A stretch of 9,461 bases of DNA from Sideroxydans sp. (GTDB taxonomy: Bacteria > Pseudomonadota > Gammaproteobacteria > Burkholderiales > Gallionellaceae). Under the pieces are notes generated by a model. It ran no database searches. It worked only from the letters and a program-made list of their open reading frames with translations, and had not been told where the DNA came from. Shown here in pieces: positions 8,763 to 9,461 of this stretch. A program made the translations under genes and the position numbers. Every line of letters starts with the position of its first letter. The stretch's first letter is position 1. Location: contig JAVBYP010000220.1 in assembly GCA_030823965.1 (NCBI GenBank), positions 1 through 9,461 on the forward strand, written 5' to 3'.

Positions 8763-9461
8763 TTGGCGGTTGGAGTCCGAGTTTGCTTTTGAACAAACCC
8801 ATGAAGCCGCGCTGGAGTGCTTGCGGGGTGTAGCCCAAGGCATGTTGGTTATCTAGCCGTTTCAGCATGTCGTGGTAAAGACGCACCGTCTCCACGTGGA
8901 TGACGGCTTCCCCGCCGCGCGCTTTTCCATATTTCGTATTTGCGTAATGTTCTTCCCGCGACAGCAAAGGCATCACGCGTTTCACATCTGCCCATACATC
9001 AGGATTCAAGCCAGAGCGAGCTGCGATGATGCGCGCATCCTCCAGATGCCCCATGCCTTGGTTGTATGCGGCCAGCGCCATCCACAGGCGATTCTGTTCT
9101 GAGATGCGAAGAGGTAATTGCTCTTTGAGCAGTTGCAGATAGCGTGCACCCGCCATGATGCTGGCCTTTGCATCAAGGCGGTTCTCCACACCCATGCGAT
9201 CAGCGGTTGCTTCGGTGAGCATCATCATGCCGCGGACGTTAGTGAAAGAGGTGGCATACGGATCCCAGCGCGATTCGCGATAGGCGAGTGCGGCAAGCAG
9301 TCTCCAGTCCAACCCAGTCAGGTCGGCGGCATCCTCGAACCATTGGCGATAGTGCGGTAATTTCGATTGTGTATGGGCAATGAAGGTTTCGGTATCCACT
9401 GCTCCTAAGCGTTCGTTATGCCCGTAGTGGCGATCGATTGCGTGGACTAGGGCGTTGTCAT
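8755..9461 (-). CDS. mltF: MltF-like membrane-bound lytic murein transglycosylase (5' partial)
   Basis: Lytic transglycosylases cleave the MurNAc-GlcNAc bond of peptidoglycan with formation of 1,6-anhydro-MurNAc. The frame stays open to the right edge, so the GTG at 9399 is an internal valine: the 20 codons beyond it read DNALVHAIDRHYGHNERLGA, the end of the N-terminal substrate-binding-like (SBP_bac_3) domain seen in MltF. The whole SLT catalytic domain is present. The catalytic Glu is in LAALAYRESRWDP (codon 9274-9276), followed by TNVRGMMMLTEATADRMG, then AGARYLQLL, LAAYNQGMGHLEDAR, and a KYGKARGGEAVIHVETVRLYHDML block typical of MltF rather than Slt70. A tail of about 30 basic and hydrophobic residues follows the domain. 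About 235 residues are visible of an expected 450-520. It converges on the SDR gene with one base between the stops. Confidence 0.9.
   Translation of the reverse strand, partial: DNALVHAIDRHYGHNERLGAVDTETFIAHTQSKLPHYRQWFEDAADLTGLDWRLLAALAYRESRWDPYATSFTNVRGMMMLTEATADRMGVENRLDAKASIMAGARYLQLLKEQLPLRISEQNRLWMALAAYNQGMGHLEDARIIAARSGLNPDVWADVKRVMPLLSREEHYANTKYGKARGGEAVIHVETVRLYHDMLKRLDNQHALGYTPQALQRGFMGLFKSKLGLQPPKK

Overview
The window looks like an ordinary chromosomal stretch from a Gram-negative proteobacterium, most likely a betaproteobacterium. The grounds are the lolA-rarA-serS gene order, the outer-membrane machinery (LolA, a TonB-dependent receptor, an MltF-type transglycosylase) and protein sequences that read as betaproteobacterial. 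A Nitrosomonadales or Gallionellaceae-like source is a guess from style only. No insertion sequence, tRNA, rRNA, CRISPR array or phage gene is visible.

Layout. (1) 1-3202, plus strand: the end of lolA (lipoprotein chaperone, 5' end outside the window), then rarA and serS. The three are packed with 0 and 5 bases between them and are closed by a clear intrinsic terminator just after serS. (2) 3321-7631, minus strand: a compact three-gene operon. In transcription order it encodes a TonB-dependent outer-membrane receptor, an orphan periplasmic substrate-binding protein (no permease or ATPase gene beside it) and a membrane-bound HAMP-GGDEF diguanylate cyclase. The genes are linked by a 7-base gap and then a 4-base ATGA overlap, and both internal ribosome sites lie in the end of the preceding gene. 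(3) 7632-7796: a divergent intergenic region with three consecutive perfect inverted repeats, presumably regulator sites. (4) 7797-8753, plus: an atypical NAD(P)-binding SDR/epimerase-like protein without the usual Tyr-Lys pair. (5) 8755-9461, minus: the C-terminal part of an MltF-like lytic transglycosylase that runs off the right edge. Genes 4 and 5 converge with one base between their stop codons.

The most interesting unit is the receptor/binding protein/cyclase operon. Its layout suggests a trans-envelope sensor: a ligand enters through the outer-membrane receptor, is bound by the periplasmic protein, and that protein controls the cyclase's periplasmic domain and so cyclic di-GMP output. 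This is inferred from gene order and domains; the ligand is unknown. The logic resembles YfiR-YfiN and NspS-MbaA, where a periplasmic protein controls a membrane c-di-GMP enzyme, with a dedicated outer-membrane receptor added.
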